From contig NZ_CAKKMS010000004.1 of assembly GCF_918698245.1 (NCBI RefSeq), positions 186,001 through 250,000 on the forward strand: a stretch of 64,000 nucleotides of DNA, given 5' to 3'. The stretch is from Pedobacter sp. Bi126 (GTDB lineage: Bacteria > Bacteroidota > Bacteroidia > Sphingobacteriales > Sphingobacteriaceae). The notes beneath the pieces were generated by a model. That model was not told the DNA's origin. It worked only from the letters and a program-made list of their open reading frames with translations, and ran no database searches. Positions 60,470-64,000 of the stretch are shown here, in pieces; position 1 is the stretch's first letter, and each line of letters starts with the position of its first letter. The translations under genes were made by a program, and so were the position numbers.

Positions 60470-61783
60470 TTATTTCTTAGGTAAGTAATACAATACAACT
60501 CTTTGGTTTTTGTTCAGGTATTTTTTAGCAACGTCTCTGATCTCCTCACGGGTGATGGATCTGATTACCTCTAATTCCTTGTTGATATCATTTGTATCCT
60601 TATCATGGAAAGTATAACCATCGGCAAGGTTTTCGGCTACACCCAACATTTTACTGTTTGCACTTACATAGTTGTTTTCGAATTTATTCTGCAGTTTTTT
60701 ATAATCACTTTCGCTAATCAAATCGGTTTGAAGACGTAAAACTTCTTCATCAATATCTTTTAATAAATCGTTAAGCGGTGTATTCTTATTGGGTAAAGCT
60801 AAGGTGATATAAGCGCCATAATCTTCAAGCGAATAGTTAAAAGCAGCAACCTGCAGGGCTGTTTTCTTTTGATCGACCATTTTAGTACTTAATCTCGAAC
60901 TTCCACCTTCTGATAAAATAGAGCTGATCATACCCAAAACCTTGCTTTCTCTACTCTTCATTCCTGGTACGCGGTAAGCCGCAAAGATGGCCGGGATCTG
61001 AATGTTGGCATCATAAGCCGTATCGATAATTTCTTTGGTAATTTCTGGTAATTTGTATTCTTGACGAACAATTGGTGCACCTTTAGGTACTTCGGCAAAG
61101 TATGATTTTACTAAAGCTTTGGTCTTCTCTATATCTAAATCGCCGGCAATTGTTAAAACCGCATTATTAGGAACATAATATTTTTTAAAGAAAGCAATAA
61201 ACTCGCTCAATTTTGCAGCATCTAAGTGCTCCATTGAACCAATTGGCTGCCAACGGTAAGGGTGCCCATCAAACAAATGAGCGAAAATTTTCTCTGTAAA
61301 TTTTCCGTAAGGAGAGTTGTCTATGCGTAAACGTTTTTCTTCTTTTACTACCTCATTTTGTGTTTTTACTCCACCTTCGTTAATTACGGGGTGTAACATT
61401 CTTTCACTTTCTAACCATAAACCGAGTTCTAATTGGTTTGATGGAAAAAGTTCATAATAAAAGGTGCGGTCTTGAGAAGTATTGGCATTGTTCTGCCCGC
61501 CGTTACTGCTCACTAATTTCATAAATTCACCTTTTTTGATATTATCCGAACCTTCGAATAATAAGTGTTCGAAAAAATGAGCAAAACCCGTACGCTGGGT
61601 TTCTTCATCTTTAGAACCAACATGATACATTACCGAAACGGCAACTACTGGAGCGGTTTTGTCTTGGTGTAGAATGACATGGAGGCCATTGTCAAGGTCA
61701 AATTCCGTAAACTGTACTTTTTGGGCAGAAGCACTTAAGCACAGACCGGAAATAGCCAAAGCAAAGAGAATTCTTTTTTTCAT
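60470..61783 (-). CDS. M16 zinc metallopeptidase, catalytic subunit
   Basis: Exported peptidase of 437 residues: signal MKKRILFALAISGLCLSASAQ, zinc motif H69-F-F-E72-H73 in FAHFFEHLLFEGS and the third ligand near E149 (NEVVKEEKR). It is the processing-peptidase beta type, expected to pair with the zinc-free subunit encoded next. It cleaves peptides in the periplasm. Confidence 0.92.
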   Translation of the reverse strand: MKKRILFALAISGLCLSASAQKVQFTEFDLDNGLHVILHQDKTAPVVAVSVMYHVGSKDEETQRTGFAHFFEHLLFEGSDNIKKGEFMKLVSSNGGQNNANTSQDRTFYYELFPSNQLELGLWLESERMLHPVINEGGVKTQNEVVKEEKRLRIDNSPYGKFTEKIFAHLFDGHPYRWQPIGSMEHLDAAKLSEFIAFFKKYYVPNNAVLTIAGDLDIEKTKALVKSYFAEVPKGAPIVRQEYKLPEITKEIIDTAYDANIQIPAIFAAYRVPGMKSRESKVLGMISSILSEGGSSRLSTKMVDQKKTALQVAAFNYSLEDYGAYITLALPNKNTPLNDLLKDIDEEVLRLQTDLISESDYKKLQNKFENNYVSANSKMLGVAENLADGYTFHDKDTNDINKELEVIRSITREEIRDVAKKYLNKNQRVVLYYLPKK

Positions 61784-61913
61784 TGATAGTTTGTTTTAAT
61801 GATTAGAAATAATCAAAGGCGAAAGCGAGCAACTATTTCATTAATAAGTTAATTTGGATTTTTCACCAGCGTGAAGAATAATAAGGATGGCCTAAATTAT
61901 GGATTTAAACAAA

Positions 61914-61939
61914 AAAAGCGAGTATTTACACTCGCTTTT
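61914..61939 (-). terminator. intrinsic terminator of pgi
   Basis: AAAAGCGAGT-N6-ACTCGCTTTT with A-rich flank on the left of the plus strand, downstream of the pgi stop on the minus strand. Confidence 0.8.
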
Positions 61940-61950
61940 TTTAATATATT

Positions 61951-63597
61951 TTATCTCCAGGCCTTGTATTGGTTAATTAAGCCGTTGGTAGAGCTATCAT
62001 GGCTCGAAACTTTTTCGCTGCCCTCCAGCTCTGGAAGAATTTTTTTGGCCAATTGCTTGCCAAGTTCTACTCCCCACTGGTCGAAACTAAAGATGTTCCA
62101 GATAATTCCCTGAACAAATATCTTATGTTCGTACATGGCAACTAAACTACCTAGAGTATATGGCGTTACTTTTTTCAATAAGATAGAGTTTGTTGGGCGA
62201 TTGCCTTCAAATACTTTAAACGGCGCAATTTTTTCAATTTCTGAATCAGATTTGCCTTCTTTCTTTAACTCAGCGGTTACTTCTTCTTCGGTTTTACCAT
62301 TCATTAAAGCTTCTGTTTGTGCAAAGAAGTTTGATAGTAAAATTGGATGATGATCGCCTAGTGGGTTTAAGCTCTGTGCCGGAGCAATAAAATCGGCTGG
62401 GATAATTCTGGTACCCTGGTGGATTAACTGATAAAAGGCATGCTGGCCATTTGTTCCGGGCTCACCCCAGATAATCGGTCCGGTTTCATAATCAACTTCA
62501 TTACCGTTCCTATCTACGTGTTTACCATTGCTTTCCATATCTCCCTGTTGGAAATACGCAGCAAAACGGTGCATATATTGGTCGTAAGGTAAAATAACCT
62601 GTGTTTCTGCATTGTAGAAATTGATATACCAAACCCCTAACAAACCTAAAATTACAGGTAAGTTGCTTTCAAATTCAGCGGTTTTAAAATGGTTATCAGT
62701 TGCGTGGGCGCCAGCTAACAATTGTTTAAAATTATCGAAGCCTATACTTAGTGAGATGGATAAACCGATAGCACTCCATAATGAGTAGCGGCCACCAACC
62801 CAATCCCAAAACTCAAACATATTTTCGGTATCGATACCAAAAGCTGATACGTCTTTCGCATTGGTTGATAATGCAGCAAAGTGTTTAGCAATATCACTTT
62901 CTTTTCCACCTTTATCCAAAAACCAAGCGCGTGCAGAGTGTGCGTTCGTCATGGTTTCTTGTGTGGTAAAAGTTTTTGATGCGACCAAGACTAATGTTGT
63001 CTCGGCATTTAAATCTGCTAATGTTTCGGCGATGTGTGTGCCATCAATATTCGAAACAAAGTGAATGTTTAAGTGGTTTTTATAATGTTTTAACGCTTCG
63101 GTAACCATTACTGGGCCTAAATCTGACCCACCGATACCAATATTAACCACATCAGTAATGGCCTTGCCTGTATAACCTTTCCATTCGCCGCTAATGATGC
63201 TGTTGCTAAATTTCTCCATTTTAGCCAGTACTGCATTTACTTCGGGCATCACATCTTTACCATCAACTAAAATTGGCGTATTGCTTAAATTACGTAAGGC
63301 AATATGAAGTACCGACCGGTCTTCCGTTTCATTAATTTTATCGCCGTTGTACATCGATTTTATAGCTTCATCCAATTTACACTCGCGCGCCAATTGAATC
63401 AATAGTGCTAGTGTTTCATCGCTGATGCGGTTCTTGCTATAATCTAGCAGAATATCCTCAAAAAAAACAGAAAACTTATTGAAACGATCTGCATCCTCAG
63501 CAAAAAGATCTTTAATGCTTTTTTGGTTAATATCTATAAAATGATCGGCTAAATACTTGTAGGCCTCAGTTTCTGTGAAATTTACTTTAGGTAACAT
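61951..63597 (-). CDS. pgi: glucose-6-phosphate isomerase
   Basis: Phosphoglucose isomerase of 548 residues. Sugar-binding motifs IGGSDLGPVMVTEAL and SKTFTTQETMTNA, the signature DWVGGRYSLWSAIGLSI, and GEPGTNGQHAFYQLIHQGT with the catalytic Glu and His. It interconverts glucose-6-phosphate and fructose-6-phosphate. The frame opens at 63630, but the ATG at 63597 (MLPKVNFTET) is the family start. Confidence 0.97.
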   Translation of the reverse strand: MLPKVNFTETEAYKYLADHFIDINQKSIKDLFAEDADRFNKFSVFFEDILLDYSKNRISDETLALLIQLARECKLDEAIKSMYNGDKINETEDRSVLHIALRNLSNTPILVDGKDVMPEVNAVLAKMEKFSNSIISGEWKGYTGKAITDVVNIGIGGSDLGPVMVTEALKHYKNHLNIHFVSNIDGTHIAETLADLNAETTLVLVASKTFTTQETMTNAHSARAWFLDKGGKESDIAKHFAALSTNAKDVSAFGIDTENMFEFWDWVGGRYSLWSAIGLSISLSIGFDNFKQLLAGAHATDNHFKTAEFESNLPVILGLLGVWYINFYNAETQVILPYDQYMHRFAAYFQQGDMESNGKHVDRNGNEVDYETGPIIWGEPGTNGQHAFYQLIHQGTRIIPADFIAPAQSLNPLGDHHPILLSNFFAQTEALMNGKTEEEVTAELKKEGKSDSEIEKIAPFKVFEGNRPTNSILLKKVTPYTLGSLVAMYEHKIFVQGIIWNIFSFDQWGVELGKQLAKKILPELEGSEKVSSHDSSTNGLINQYKAWR

Positions 63598-63754
63598 AAT
63601 CTTTGTTTTTTTGTAAAAGTAATAAAGCAAAAATTTAAAATGGTCTTTTTAATGTTCTAAATGAATAAGAATTTTTAATGTCGATTAAACACATTAACTT
63701 TAATACACCATCCCTGTTAGTTCATTAATTATTTTAACCTTTAAATTCTACGTT

Positions 63755-64000
63755 ATGTTAGAAAATTTAAATAATATGGTGCGTGAAAACGTCCAGGAAA
63801 GTGTTGTAAACAATACTGCCATTCCGAACGAACAAAATGAAGCGGTAATCCAGGCTGCATCGGGTTCTATCTTCGATACGCTGAAAGATCAGGTGTCATC
63901 AGGTAATATTGGTGCATTAACCGATATATTTAACGGTAATAAAGCAGAAGGTACCCAGGTTGCTGAGCAGGCTTCGGGGAATTTTATGGATAAATTAAGT
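63755..64000 (+). CDS. partial gene, hypothetical protein (runs off the window)
   Basis: The first 82 codons: MLENLNNMVRENVQESVVNN, then TAIPNEQNEAVIQAASGSIF and DTLKDQVSSGNIGALTDIFN. It is hydrophilic, helical, rich in N, Q and A. It resembles small cytoplasmic proteins of Bacteroidota annotated near DUF937, but the visible part is too short to be sure. Cut by the window end. Confidence 0.6.
   Translation, partial: MLENLNNMVRENVQESVVNNTAIPNEQNEAVIQAASGSIFDTLKDQVSSGNIGALTDIFNGNKAEGTQVAEQASGNFMDKLS

Noticed and set aside
1..64000. tRNA, rRNA, prophage or insertion sequence with transposase
   Set aside because: Scanning by eye found no cloverleaf, rRNA core, transposase or integrase frame; small RNAs cannot be excluded without covariance searches.

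Overview
The window looks like the chromosome of a member of the Bacteroidota, most likely Sphingobacteriaceae (Pedobacter-like). Reasons: gldKLMN genes of the type IX secretion system (T9SS) in their usual order; an F-type ATP synthase operon that stops at atpG without atpD/atpC; lipoproteins and signal peptides of Bacteroidota style; almost no Shine-Dalgarno sequences; and many copies of the TAnnTTTG -7 promoter element. Assignment below family level is inference. All coordinates were read by eye; no search was run.

Layout. 0-3.3 kb: GT39-like membrane glycosyltransferase, MazG-like pyrophosphohydrolase, DUF4286, small membrane protein, GNAT. 3.3-9.8 kb: TPR protein, then an S9-type peptidase homologue that has lost its catalytic Ser and His, 3 bp ahead of a sensor kinase and response regulator. 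9.8-14.7 kb: metallophosphoesterase and a VWA / MoxR-like AAA+ / SMC-like ATPase group. 15-23.3 kb: PfkB sugar kinase, SnoaL-like protein, hexapeptide acetyltransferase, a run of three putative non-haem iron proteins (JmjC-like cupin, DUF3050, second cupin), fasciclin, SDR, HemW. 23.5-26 kb: a decayed accessory patch (intact DUF6922 gene with a broken AbiEii-like toxin gene, NHL-like lipoprotein, stub of a mobile mystery protein A gene). 26-32.8 kb: DUF4271, HemD-like, gldK, gldL, gldM, gldN. 32.9-40.4 kb: uvrC, remnant of a PIN-type toxin-antitoxin pair, class A PBP, SprE/PorW-like T9SS lipoprotein. 40.4-46.7 kb: ATP synthase genes. 46.7-51.4 kb: DUF4143-type ATPase behind a three-copy 32-bp repeat, lipoproteins, an e(P4)-type phosphatase, DUF4349. 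51.6-55.5 kb: ruvC, and a flippase-like / GT2 / OppC-like operon. 55.5-58.2 kb: cytochrome c, YceI, DUF5777 and Rieske genes. 58.3-64 kb: an M16 peptidase pair, pgi and a partial gene.

How it fits together. Most of the window is housekeeping: energy (ATP synthase), envelope and secretion (T9SS motor GldLM, ring GldKN, SprE/PorW, PBP), DNA repair (uvrC, ruvC), haem (hemW, hemD) and sugar metabolism (pgi, sugar kinase). The less ordinary items are the S9 pseudoenzyme tied to a two-component system, the cupin-DUF3050-cupin oxygenase-like triad, three toxin-antitoxin relics in which the antitoxin or regulator side outlasted the toxin, and a class of intergenic palindromes built from repeated short words that sit directly after stop codons, with a different word at each locus.
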